From contig JALMQS010000102.1 of assembly GCA_024734495.1 (NCBI GenBank), positions 9,517,894 to 9,581,893 of the forward strand: 64,000 nucleotides of DNA, written 5' to 3'. The first letter of the stretch is position 1. Every line of letters begins with the position of its first letter. The notes beneath the pieces were generated by a model. That model ran no database searches, had not been told where the DNA came from, and saw nothing but the letters and a program-made list of their open reading frames with translations. The position numbers and the translations under genes are program-made. This document shows, piece after piece, positions 29,511 through 39,419 of the stretch. This stretch comes from Forficula auricularia. Taxonomy: Eukaryota; Arthropoda; Insecta; Dermaptera; Forficulidae.

Positions 29511-29759
29511 TTGAAGAAATTCAAAATTCGAAACACTCACTCACTTTATGGCATGACTATGTGCTTAAGTTTAGAATCACTAGACCGCGAAATTTTACAA
29601 ATTAATGAAGATTTAAATCTTCGAGTGAAATATTTAGATCGATTACATATCGCCACTGTTATATATCAAAATGTCCTATGTCAAAATTACAAAAAATATT
29701 TTATTGAAGAAAAACACTTGTATTTGTCTGCTCTCAAATTGTTGTATGTTGTCAAGTGA
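29511..29759 (+). CDS. Unassigned 82-codon open frame
   Basis: It starts at a TTG rather than an ATG and reads SLESLDREILQINEDLNLRVKYLDRL, a charged, coiled-coil-like stretch, ending VVK and TGA. It follows the SINE fragment. Nothing shows it is expressed, and it may be a chance frame or a decayed transposon protein. Confidence 0.12.
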   Translation: MKKFKIRNTHSLYGMTMCLSLESLDREILQINEDLNLRVKYLDRLHIATVIYQNVLCQNYKKYFIEEKHLYLSALKLLYVVK

Positions 29760-29899
29760 TAGAACTCAGAATATATAGAATTATGGTATCAAGTATTTAG
29801 GGCTAATACAAATTGCATAATGTTAATACAAAATGAAAACATAAGTTTTTCTTGGTTACTGAAAAGTGTAGATTATTAGATATGACATTTTGATATAAC

Positions 29900-30095
29900 A
29901 GCGAGAGAGGTAGGCAATTGGCCATATTGCTCTCTATTAATGGCACTCTAGTTCTATTCTCGAGGATTAGAATACAACCCTTCTGATATATAATTAAAAA
30001 TAATACATTCCCTTACGGATCTAATAGATAATACCTTCTTGTGATTATCTTAGAAAATTTTAAATTTATTTCTATCGGCAACTTGAACTCTTAAT
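29900..30095 (+). repeat. tRNA-derived SINE, most complete copy
   Basis: A tRNA-like head has a box-A-like GTAGGCAATTGGCC and a box-B-like TAGTTCTATTC, followed by AATACAACCCTTCTGATATA, then TTGTGATTATCTTAGAAAAT and TTTATTTCTATCGGCAACTT. The same order of blocks appears in copies at 13597, 22255, 26096, 29410, 41763 and 63482. Confidence 0.6.
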
Positions 30096-30264
30096 ACCTA
30101 CTTATCGTTAAAAAAAATATATAAAATGAGATTGCTTGCAATAATCGAGATGTCAAAATAGAGAGAATAGAAACATTAATTGAGATTGAAATCGTAAATT
30201 CTGTTAATGAATACCTTGTCTGAATGGTTGACATTTCGATTAAATGTTATCATTTGAAAAATAG

Positions 30265-30480
30265 CAGAGATTGTACAATCGCATACAATGGCCAGCCAGG
30301 TTGGCTGGTGAGGCATCGTGTGGTCGTGTGTTTCACCACACTGGTCAAGTTCGAACCTGGCTGTTTCTGTGTTAGTGTGTTGGTGAAATGGCGCGTGGCA
30401 GACCCGAGACAATTCAGTCACGCCGACAAACGCTGACGAAATGTTGACGTCCAGTGTACGGCCACCCAGATTGAAATTCA
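30265..30480 (+). repeat. Second tRNA-like SINE candidate
   Basis: GC-balanced segment with GTTGGCTGGTGAGGC (box-A-like) and GGTCAAGTTCGAACCTGG (box-B-like). No second copy was found in the window, so the SINE reading rests on the promoter boxes. Open frames on both strands here have no known motif. Confidence 0.35.
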
Positions 30481-30890
30481 AATTTCCAATTGCAAATCAA
30501 ACAACGATAGCAACAACAACAACAGCACACCGCAAAGAGATGGATTTATTAGAGAACATACCGTCAATAAATTGAAATGACATTGCATGCTATTAAACAT
30601 CACTTCACTCAGGAGAGGATTAAGTACTTCGGTACTGGAGACCAAGCAATTGATCAAATTGAATACATTTAGAGGCATTTTATGTACTTATTATATTCTA
30701 TAGACATTAGCTTAAAATTAGCATTTCTTTTTCATGGTTCCGTTTAAAAGTCAAACGGACACCTATTAGTGTTGATGTGTAATATCTGTTTCTCTTTTCG
30801 TCTATCTGTCATAGCATTATAGCTAAATAATACATCGCGGATTATTTTTTCGGATTTAGGGGGCCGTGATATGAAAAAGGTTGGGATGCA
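30481..30890. other. No recognised feature
   Basis: AT-rich DNA without supported genes; a 66-codon minus-strand frame is unremarkable. Confidence 0.4.
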
Positions 30891-30897
30891 CTGACCT

Positions 30898-31122
30898 AAA
30901 CAGTTTCAGTCACCACTGTTTGACTATCTTCGCTGGTAAATAATATTTTTAGTTTTTGGAAATTGTCACTAACATATTATTATTATTTTACAATTCAAAA
31001 AAAAAGAATGTATGAAATCAATGGATTTCAATAAAGAATGAGATGATTTTAGTGACAAAAACAAAAAAAATATATTTACTGCTGAAGATGATTAACCAAT
31101 TTATGATGACTGAAACTGCTTA
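30898..31122. repeat. Inverted pair with CTGAAGA/GAAAC motifs
   Basis: The block GTTTCAGTCACCACTG (30903, minus sense GAAACTG) faces CTGAAGATGATTAACC...GACTGAAACTGC at 31082-31120. The plus copy has CTGAAGA and GAAA (31112-31115) like a hammerhead core; the minus copy has CGAAGA and is degenerate. A third relative lies at 39632-39666. Confidence 0.4.
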
Positions 31123-31151
31123 ATGAATTAATATTAATTATTTATCTAAAA

Positions 31152-31720
31152 CAGGCTTGTCCAACCCGGGGCCGCATGCTGCCCAAATTGTCTATCTATG
31201 TGGCCCTGCAAAAAATCGCAAACTTACAAAATTTATGGGATTGCGACTAAAAATATCAATGAAATTAAAAAAAATACAACAATTTTAATTTGCTATTAAT
31301 TTATGAGTAGTGAATTTCTGAATTTAACACGTTATTTAGAAATGAAGTAGTCATAAAATGATTATTAAATAATTTTACTTATTCTCAACCAACTATTTTC
31401 AAGTATAAAGCACAAAAAAATGAAGCTACATTCAATATATTTTATGATCACTTTAAGAACTGATTGAGAATTCCTTTGAATCAAATATGTGATGTCTCAA
31501 AATAATGAGAAACATCTCATTAATTTTATGTTGCTGTCTTGTCTTTTACATTTATAAAGTCATAAAGCTTAAATTACTTCAACATTTCAGCTATGTATAT
31601 TTCACATTTCTTTTTGCTCACCAGCCATCATTTTAGCGTTAGTGTATTTTATGTGTGGCCCAAAACAACTAGTAATCTTCCAATATGGCCCAGGGAAGCT
31701 AAAAGGTTGGACACCCCCTG
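31152..31720. mobile_element. Non-autonomous hAT transposon (569 bp)
   Basis: Starts CAGGCTTGTCCAACC and ends GGTTGGACACCCCCTG, imperfect inverted repeats of about 15 bp. A perfect 8-bp duplication ATCTAAAA flanks it (31144-31151, 31721-31728). GTGGCC-type blocks lie just inside both ends. The interior is AT-rich and has no transposase. Confidence 0.85.
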
Positions 31721-31728
31721 ATCTAAAA

Positions 31729-33050
31729 CATTAAATTTATTTCACTAGTGTGACAAATAACCCTTGAAATTTAAAGAATATATATTTCAAATTTTATTGT
31801 ATCTTTTGAAGACAATTATTATCGTATTCATAGTTATTAAAATAAAATAAAATTTGATTTATTTCTTAAGAATAGCTGTGTAAATCTTATTGAACTATTT
31901 TCGCGAAGGAATAATTTATACGATTTCCTATTTCTATTTGCCCATTATTCATTCTCTTGAAGGGGTAACGGTCACTGAGAATGAGGGGGGCCCTAACCAA
32001 CAAATACGTGACCTATTTGGAAATAGGCCACGAGGGGCCTAGACAACACAGACGCAACAACGGACACGATGTAGCTGGTCTCGTAGATGCCACCTCGAGA
32101 TACTTGCTGGTAAGACATCTTGAAAAATAATGAGGAATAATTTTAATACGAGAATGATGGCCTAACTGTAAATGAGCGGGAGTGAAATGGGACCTAGCAC
32201 ACTTATTCACTGTCGCGGGTCTCTTCGTCTTCAGCTACTGGAATCTCGCAGGGTACAGGGCGTTTCTCAAAAGATTACCTTCATTGATTATTCCAAGCTG
32301 GTCCAGTGAAGTGGTTGAAGATTATTTCAAAAATGTTAGTTAATCCCCAAAAATCGAATATTTCTTTGTGAGAAATTGTTTAAGGGAAGGGAAGATAAAG
32401 AAAAAAATATCGATATGTCTCATACATTCAGCTTATTCTAATAATATCAGATATTTCAATGTTTCATATATTAATATTATAGGAAAAAATTCAAATGGGG
32501 AGACTGACAAAAAATAAATAATTTCGATAAGTAGAAAGGGATATAGATAGCTAGATTTTTTTTACTCGGGTTTATATTTTTGAATATTTTATCTAACAGA
32601 TATGTAGGTATATAATATCTAGTATTAGTCTAAAATTGATTGAATATTTTTAAACTTTCACCGATTAGTTAAATTCTTTGAAAATATTTCAGATTTTCTA
32701 TTTTTTTAGTTTAACATATGATGCATAACAAAATTCAACAAAAAATTGTAATGTTTTGGTTATTACGCCATTTCCTCAAGCTATAATATATGGTTGGAGC
32801 CGTGATTCTGAAAGTTGCATTGGTTAGACCGCGACAGCTCTAGTTTTCGAGATACAATTTGTCCTAAAAAGGCGATTTTTGATTCTGAACTTCTCTAGCT
32901 ATGAAGAGTCCAAAATCTGTTTACCCTTCAGCATTTGAAATGCAAACATTTTAATATCAGAACGAACTTTCTGCGCCATATCGTTCTTGGGTTATAGGAA
33001 TTTAGACACACAGACAGGAAAAAATAAGCTGACTTGTTCTGATGTGGCCA
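31729..33050. other. No recognised gene
   Basis: A GC-balanced patch at 31975-32270 holds a 65-codon minus-strand frame without known motif. Plus-strand frames there are closed, so the GTAAGA at 32110 is unlikely to be a donor. 32760-33050 reads like a non-coding dispersed repeat (TTCGAGATACAATTTGTCC, ACACACAGACAGGAA). Confidence 0.35.
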
Positions 33051-33057
33051 TCCACTT

Positions 33058-33950
33058 GACTTTACCATACAACATGGCCCCTCACTTATATTTAATATTT
33101 AATAAAATTATTTATAATCATGTAGGAGAGGGGGTTAGTTTTTGCATTTTTAGTCTTCAGTCCTAATTGATTATGTGTACAAAATTTGTTGATTTTGGTC
33201 AAATAGCCTAGATATTAATTTTTTGACCTGGTACCCCCCCCCATTTTGGGTGGTTAGTTTTTGCATTTTTAGACTTCTGGGTCCCACCGATTATACAAAA
33301 TTTGGTTGGAGTTCGTCAAATGGCCTAGATTTTTAATTTTTATTGGGCGGTTAGTTTTTCCATTTTTAGTCTTCTGGGGTCCCACTGATTATGTGTACAA
33401 AATTTGGTTGATTTTGGTCAAATGGCCTAGATATTAATTTTTTGACCCAGTACCCCCCCCCCCATTTCGGGTGGTTAGTTTTTGCATTTTTAGACTTCTG
33501 GGGTCCCACTGATTATGTATACAAAATTTGGTTGAGTCTGGTCAAATGGCCTAGATTTTTAATTTTTAACCTCCGTCCACCCTCCTTAATTTTGGGTCAA
33601 AATGCACCAAAATCTAATCAGCTCTTAATCTCAATGGACCAAAACTACTTGTGAAATTTGGTTTCGATATTCACACTAGTTTTTGAGCTAGCTCGTCCAC
33701 AAAATTTGGCAACGCACAGACTAACTAACAGACATTTTGACAAAACAATTATTATCTCGAAAAATATAATTTTTTCGATGTTCACTTATTAGGGTTTTTT
33801 TGTAGAAAAATGCCAATGTTTTCGCTCAATTTTTTTAATCGAAATAGTTTCAGCCGTTTATGAGATATTCCGAAAAAAGATGGAAAAAAACCACTTTTTT
33901 CATGCACGATTACAATACTTGACCATACCCTGTATGGTAAAGTAATAATG
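33058..33950. repeat. Dispersed repeat with TTTACCATACA ends and C-run tandem units
   Basis: TTTACCATACA near 33061 and its complement near 33931 frame a segment holding three or four units of about 115-150 bp, each with a C run and TTTTGGGTGGTTAGTTTTTGC. A fragment (33590-33740) recurs in reverse at 52128-52413, where it ends next to a similar GACTTTACCATAC. Class not assigned. Confidence 0.5.
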
Positions 33951-34684
33951 GTTAATTTTTACTTTATCCAATGCAAAGCATGGGTAAAGTATTGTAATCG
34001 CTCTCGGGGCAAGCGTGGTTTCAAAGGGTCCTCAGGTAAAGACTACGGAACCCATGGACTCAATTAAAGTCACAAATTGTAGTATTCAATTAGGTTGAAT
34101 ATTAGCACGTGGCGGTTTTGCCAAAAATTACATGGGGTCTCGTCGAGAGGCCAAAAAGTGCGATTTTTTCATTTAGTGCGTGCGTATGGATGTATGTATG
34201 TATGTTATCGTTTTTTTGGCCCACGATTTTTTCCACACCGTATCACCGATTGAAATGAAATTGAAAACCTACCATTAGTTTAACAAAATGAAGCGCTGAT
34301 TAGTTTTTGGTACATATCGGTCCACAAACATTAGTACTTTATTTCAGTACTTTTTTAGTTTTTTCTAAATATCTTGAAAATGACTTAACCAATTTTGATG
34401 AAATTTAATATCCTAATTAAGTACCTTGGGGACCACAAAAAAGGTTAAATAAAGTTTTTAGTAAAATTATATTTTAAAGTACTTTACTCTAGAGTAAGAT
34501 GGTACTTTTTTTAATTTTTTAAATTCTTTAAAATTTATTCATTTGAAAGTTTTAATATAGCTCATTTAGCCTTGCTTAAGTAAGAATGGATAGGCTTCTC
34601 TCTGTGAAATGCTAAAAATTTGGGAGGAATTTTTATGAGTAACCATAGCAACTGCGTTGTTTTCTTATCCGTTACCTTTGCTGA

Positions 34685-35455
34685 AGACAGAGAAATCGAT
34701 TTTAAACCAAAAATAGCGATTGATTCTCATCTAGTTCTTGAGGAATAATCATTCTATATTGGATTTTTGACGTTTCGGTTTTTATTAGTAACCATTGCTG
34801 AAGACATAGAGAAATCGATTTTAAACCAAAAATAGCGATTGATTCTCATCTAGTACTTGAGGAATAATCATTCTATATTGGATTTTTGACGTTTCGGTTT
34901 TTATTAGTAACAATTGCTGAAGACATAGAGAAATCGATTTTAAACCAAAAATAGCGATTGATTCTCATCTAGTACTTGAGGAATAATCATTCTATATTGG
35001 ATTTTTGACGTTTCGGTTTTTATTAGTAACCATTGCTGAAGACATTGAGAAATCGACTTTAAACCAAAAATAGCGATTGATTCTCATCTAGTACTTGAGG
35101 AATAATCATTCTATATTGGATTTTTGACGTTTCGGTTTTTATTAGTAACCATTGCTGAAGACATGGAGGAATCGACTTAAAATAAAAAATAGCGATTGAT
35201 TCTCATCTAATACTTGAGGAATAACAATTCTACATTAGGTTTTTGACGTTTCGATTATTATTGGTAACCATTGCTGAAGGCATGGAGGAATCGACATAAA
35301 ATCAAAAATAACGATCGATTCTTATCTAATACTAGAGGAATAACCTTATTGAATTCCATTTTTGATGTTTTGACTATTAATGGAAACCTCTACTGAAAAT
35401 GTGGAAGAATCGACTTAAAATCAAAAAGACTAAATTCTTTTTTGGTAAACAACTC
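34685..35455 (+). repeat. 119-bp tandem array, copy 1
   Basis: Unit starts fall at 34685, 34802, 34921, 35040, 35159, 35278 and 35397. Each unit contains AAATAGCGATTGATTCTCAT, TACTTGAGGAATAA and TTTTTGACGTTTCGG. Units become more diverged toward the centre of the palindrome. Confidence 0.95.
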
Positions 35456-35464
35456 AAGCTTGAG

Positions 35465-35840
35465 TTGTTTGCCATAAAAGAATTTAGTCTTTTTGATTTT
35501 AAGTCGATTCTTCCACATTTTCAGTAGAGGTTTCCATTAATAGTCAAAACATCAAAAATGGAATGCAATAAGGTTATTCCTCTAGTATTAGATAAGAATC
35601 GATCCTTATTTTTGATTTTAAGTCGATTCCTCCATGTCTTCAGCAATGGTTACCAATAATAATCGAAACGTCAAAAACCTAATGTAGAATTGTTATTCCT
35701 CAAGTATTAGATGAGAATCGATGGCTATTTTTGATTTTAAGTCGATTCCTCTATGTCTTCAGCAATGGTTACAATAATAACCGAAATGTCAAAAATCCGA
35801 TGTGGAATGGTTATTCCTCGACACTTAAATGAGAATTATT
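35465..35840 (-). repeat. Inverted half of the 119-bp array, copy 1
   Basis: From the palindromic centre CAACTCAAGCTTGAGTTG (35450-35468) the array is repeated in reverse complement for about three units, making a large hairpin. Confidence 0.9.
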
Positions 35841-35965
35841 TTTGAATTAATGTCAATATGAACTACAAATTGCAAGTGATATCTGATTAATAATAAAGGA
35901 ACAAACATATTAATATTTCAAATGAATTTGGATAAAGTTTAGCAACGATCCGTTGCAGTTTATTT

Positions 35966-36270
35966 TTATATTTTTTGAGTGAATTTAAAACTAGGGCCGC
36001 CTGGCTGACAGATGAACTCCAGTAAAAACTTCTTGCATCAAAATCATGAAAATAGTAAAAAAAGTTAAAACTTTTTCAAGACTAGGCACGCTGCCAGTTA
36101 AAGCCACTCTAGTATTAAACTTAAATATAATAAACTCAACTCACTTTTGAAAAATTCCATCTTTTTTTCAAAAAAAGAATAAATATTTACATTAATGATT
36201 TAAATAAAGGGTCCGATGCAGCCTGATTTTTTGCTTTTCCCTTCTAGTTGAAAGTAGTGAAAAATTGAAA
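35966..36270. other. No recognised feature
   Basis: AT-rich; nothing supported. Confidence 0.4.
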
Positions 36271-36409
36271 AGATTTTGTTTTGCCGAGAGTAGCAGAGTT
36301 GTTGATTCACCAAGAAAATCAAAGAGGTTATCCTCCGCTTGATGCAAATAAACATACACACCTATATATCGAAATGATATATCTGTATATATATATTATT
36401 AATTTGTTT

Positions 36410-36446
36410 GAGACTAGTTTCGAAGACTTGGTCTTCATCATCAGTC
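36410..36446 (-). ncRNA. Hammerhead ribozyme-like motif, minus-strand copy
   Basis: On the minus strand: CTGATGA (36444-36438), stem II GAAGAC-CAA-GTCTTC, GAAA (36421-36418), then CTAGTC. Stem III would be two pairs with a TA loop. All invariant core bases are present. Stem I is AT-rich and weak. Confidence 0.55.
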
Positions 36447-36562
36447 TTTTTTAATTATAAATATTAAATTTAATTCTAAACAGGCTACCAGCTAAGAAAC
36501 ATCAAATTTTCAATTACCATACGGTATTGACTCCATGAAAAACAATATTTATAATTAAAAAA

Positions 36563-36601
36563 GACTGATGATGAAGACCAAGTCTTCGAAACTATAGTCT
36601 C
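36563..36601 (+). ncRNA. Hammerhead ribozyme-like motif, plus-strand copy
   Basis: CTGATGA (36565-36571), a perfect 6-bp stem II GAAGAC/GTCTTC with CAA loop (36573-36587), GAAA (36588-36591), CTATAGT as stem III, and C36599 as the predicted cleavage position. One extra U lies between the core and stem II. Stem I has only two strong pairs next to the core. Confidence 0.6.
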
Positions 36602-36767
36602 AAACAAATAAATAATATGTATATACCTATACAGATATATCATTTCGATATATAGGTGTGTATGTTTATTTGCATCAAGCAGAGGGCAACCTCTTTGTTT
36701 CTCTTTGTGAAGTGAACAATCTTTACCTTTTTTCATATATGTTGCATATCGGAGAGAGATTTGTCTT

Positions 36768-36862
36768 AAGGATTTGGCTGACTGCCCGGAGAACAAGTTA
36801 GGGCTTGAGTTCGATTCCTGAGGGTACGAAACCCTCTGATATACAATGTTAAAATAGTTTCT
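36768..36862 (+). repeat. tRNA-derived SINE, truncated
   Basis: Box A TGGCTGACTGCCCGG (36775-36789) and box B AGTTCGATTCC (36808-36818) are clear, followed by GGGTACGAAACCCTCTGATA, a diverged form of the ACAACCCTTCTGATA block of the other copies. Confidence 0.55.
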
Positions 36863-37432
36863 ACTAAAATCTTAGATACGACCCTAATTAAAATAAATTA
36901 TTTTTAATAATAAACTCATTTTTTATTTTAATTATCGTGAGAAAAATGATATTTTCCGTATTAGTGAGCTAGAATTTCTAAAGCTACAGAGCACAATATC
37001 TAATCAGTTTCTCTAATTGGAAATACAAACATTTTTCCACCAGAACAAACTTTCTAAGACTGTCCGTTTTTGAGCTATCGTGGATAATGAAAACCAGATA
37101 CATAGACAACAATCATGGTTGAAAATGACTTTTCTTCTCGTTTCATACATTTTTAACCACAATGAACAAATAAAGAAAATATGAGTGAATTCAATACTAG
37201 AGTCTTACCGAGCTGATTATCAATCTTATATTCACACTAGAGGCTAATATTTGATGTTAACATTTAAAATATTTGAATTTTTTGGTGGGTGAGTTTTATA
37301 AACAGTTTTTGGAAATCACTAGGATATCAATACAAAAACAAATAAATCATGTTTGAGAATTAAAAAAGAAAAGTTATTTGTTAATTTGATCACTTAAAGG
37401 GGAGGAAAGTGTCTCCCTGCAGATATGCCCAT
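36863..37432. other. No recognised gene
   Basis: AT-rich. 36950-37110 resembles the non-coding repeat at 32870-33020 in phrasing, but only loosely. Confidence 0.35.
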
Positions 37433-37434
37433 TA

Positions 37435-38134
37435 GGGAGGTCCTTATTTTGAGTATTTTAGAATTTTTCTCAATTTTAGCTTGTGGCGTAAGTTTCCCAT
37501 CTAAATAAAATGGGATTTTTGGCATTAAACGATCAATTTTATATTCCGGCCAAAGTAATGGTTTAAAAAATTTGAAACTCTGTAGATTTTATCCTTATAA
37601 CAGTTGCTATCATTCACATATTTTACAGATTTTTAACCATTTCAATTTTGAAGTTACAGCTAGATAAAATACTGCTTTATTTTAGTGTTCGTAAGTTATT
37701 GACTCCAAAATTATAATAGCTAAAAATCTATCAAAATTCTGAGGGATAGCTACTATTATAAGGATAAAGTCTACAGAGTTTCAAATTTTTGAACAATTAC
37801 TTTGGCTGGAATAAAAACTTGATCGTTCAATGCCAAAAAGCCCCATGTTATTTACCATTGATTGAAAACTTGCATCGCTGTGCGGAACAGGTTAAAATTG
37901 AGATAGAGACTTGAAACTTGAAGGATATTTAAAAAAAATTTATTTCGAACCAGCGAGAGAACGTCCTGCAAAACGCCTCCGCCCTTATCCCTCGGAATTA
38001 ATCATTCCGAGATGAATTCTACAATACATCAACCGAGTTATGCTTTTATTTCAATTACATACAACAAACAGAAAGACTTTTTAAATCAAATAGTCAGCGT
38101 AAAAATTCGAAAATATCCAAAATAAGGTCCACCC
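37435..38134. mobile_element. Mariner-like MITE with TA flanks (700 bp)
   Basis: GGGAGGTCCTTATTTTG (37435) and its inverted counterpart CAAAATAAGGTCCACCC (ending 38134) are terminal repeats, flanked by TA (37433-37434, 38135-38136). A second inverted pair lies inside (37510-37611 with 37745-37844). TA duplication and the terminal sequence suit IS630-Tc1-mariner MITEs. No transposase. Confidence 0.65.
37950..38085 (+). repeat. CAGCGAGAGA repeat, copy 1
   Basis: The block CCTCGGAATTAATCATTCCG with flanking GCAAAACGCCTCCGCCC and ATACAACAAACAGAAA is repeated at 38541-38679. Copy 1 sits inside the right part of the mariner-like MITE, so it was inserted later. CGGAATTAATCATTCCG is itself palindromic. 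Confidence 0.75.
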
Positions 38135-38136
38135 TA

Positions 38137-38540
38137 ATGCCCATGCATTTTCGTGTTTTAATTATGATATTAATCATATGATCTATCATCACAGACATAC
38201 AATATAATATGTTTTTATTCCGAATTTATCATAACGAATCTGGATAAATGTTTGTTTTGATAGCAACACTTGTTGGACCTACTCTCTTCTTGATGGTTCG
38301 TTTCTTTTCCCTTTGTAATAAATTCCATCAAGGGATTATTCCATGACAACGCTCTCCCGATAAGCGGACCTCGTTTTTCTATTTCCAATTGTCTCCTATT
38401 TCGACTTAAGGAAGGAAGTGAACATTAATAAACGTTGACATTCTGGGGCTGGATTGCATCAGGATGATTGACGCTGATCAAAACAGCGTCTGATAGTTCT
38501 GAAAGCACTGATAAAGAGCCCAATCAGGACCATGTCACGC
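38137..38540. other. No recognised feature
   Basis: Mixed composition, no frames or repeats supported. Confidence 0.4.
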
Positions 38541-38679
38541 CCAGCGAGAGAGCGGCTTGCAAAACGCCTCCGCCCTTATCCCTCGGAATTAATCATTCCG
38601 AGATGAATTCTACAATACATTAACCGAGTTATGCTTTTAAATATTTCAATTACCTACAACAAATAGAAAAACTTTTTAA
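38541..38679 (+). repeat. CAGCGAGAGA repeat, copy 2
   Basis: Near-identical to 37950-38085 for about 135 bp. A shorter relative of its end (ATTTCAATTACTTGCAACAA) is at 39009-39030. Confidence 0.75.
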
Positions 38680-39073
38680 GATCTTGCATTCGAGAAAAAA
38701 TCACGAGGAAATTTTTTTACAAATATTTACGTTTCAAGGTTTCCGAAAAAATTGTATTTGTTTGTGAATGTATGTGTGCGTGTCATGGACAAAATTTGCT
38801 GGCACTATATAATATATTAACCTAGATCCATTGAAATCCAAAAGAAAAGATTTTTTAAGGTTTTATTTATTAAATATAACTACATTATTTTTCATAAAAT
38901 TTTGATTTTTTTTTTAATCATAATTTAGCTCGTCCCCTAAAATATTTCTAGCTATTTGAGTGGGTGCTTGAGTGCGTGCTTGTGTGTACATGTCAATTTT
39001 TCGCTGTTTATTTCAATTACTTGCAACAAACAAAAATTTTTTTTTAATAAAGAAATGGAGATCTTCATTCGTC

Positions 39074-39250
39074 CGTCAACTTGGCCGAGTGTTTAGAGAA
39101 CTTGCCTTTGAATCAAGCTAGTTGCTGGTTCAAGTCCGGCTCGCTGCAAATATTTGACAGACTATAATCTGATCCCTACACCAATTCACACACGCTTCCA
39201 CATACACGCACACAAACACATTCATGAGACCAATGACTAAAATGAGCTAT
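39074..39250 (+). repeat. tRNA-like SINE head
   Basis: Box A TTGGCCGAGTGTTTAGAG (39081-39098) and a perfect box B GGTTCAAGTCC (39127-39137) at nearly the normal tRNA spacing. The T-arm pairs (GCTGG/CCGGC around TTCAAGT), but the acceptor strands (CGTCAAC and TCGCTGC) do not, so it is not a working tRNA gene. A long non-tRNA tail follows. Confidence 0.55.
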
Positions 39251-39342
39251 AGTTCCTGACGATCAATTTACAAATAATACTATATAATATTCATCTAGAT
39301 TAATTTGTAACAACGCTTAGAGAAATTTCTCTAAAAAAATTA

Positions 39343-39415
39343 CGCTCTTGCCTAGAATCGAACCGACGAACTCTTGAACTATAGTCATTGGCTCTACCGA
39401 TTACTCCATTGCGAC
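39343..39415 (-). repeat. tRNA-like sequence, minus strand
   Basis: The minus strand reads TGGAGTAATCGGTAGAGC (box A) and GGTTCGATTCT (box B, 39364-39354). The acceptor stem does not pair. Probably the head of another SINE facing the one at 39074; both contain a version of CCAATGACTA-AT in their tails. Confidence 0.5.
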
Positions 39416-39419
39416 ATTA

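Larger units (their letters stand above)
33956..35965. mobile_element. 119-bp-unit foldback element, copy 1
   Basis: The left end has a palindrome TACTTTATCC...GGGTAAAGTA (33960-33991) and the right end a hairpin GCAACG-ATC-CGTTGC (35942-35956). Both ends match copy 2 (54417-56583) and homology stops abruptly outside them. Between lie a conserved 700-bp left part with a short GTAT repeat (34190-34207), a tandem array, and the inverted return of the array. No coding sequence. Terminal hairpin, microsatellite and central tandem repeats resemble Helentron-type non-autonomous elements, but that is inference. Confidence 0.7.
36280..36720. repeat. PLE-related inverted pair with two hammerhead-like cores
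   Basis: The left arm (about 36300-36470) and right arm (36543-36710) are inverted copies sharing AAATAAACATACACACCTAT, ATATCTGTATA, and the hammerhead-like block. The left copy is preceded by TTGCCGAGAGTAGCAGA, as at 4936 and 42906. The loop is unique. A 103-codon minus-strand frame across it is a product of the repeat. Confidence 0.75.

Noticed and set aside
32013..32210. Exon ending at the GTAAGA near 32110
   Set aside because: All three plus-strand frames are closed upstream of the donor, and the minus frame has no known motif.
34685..35840. CRISPR-like array
   Set aside because: Repeats are contiguous with no unique spacers, the period is 119 bp, and the setting is eukaryotic.
39074..39147. 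Functional tRNA gene
   Set aside because: Boxes A and B and the T-arm are good, but the acceptor strands do not pair and a SINE-like tail follows.
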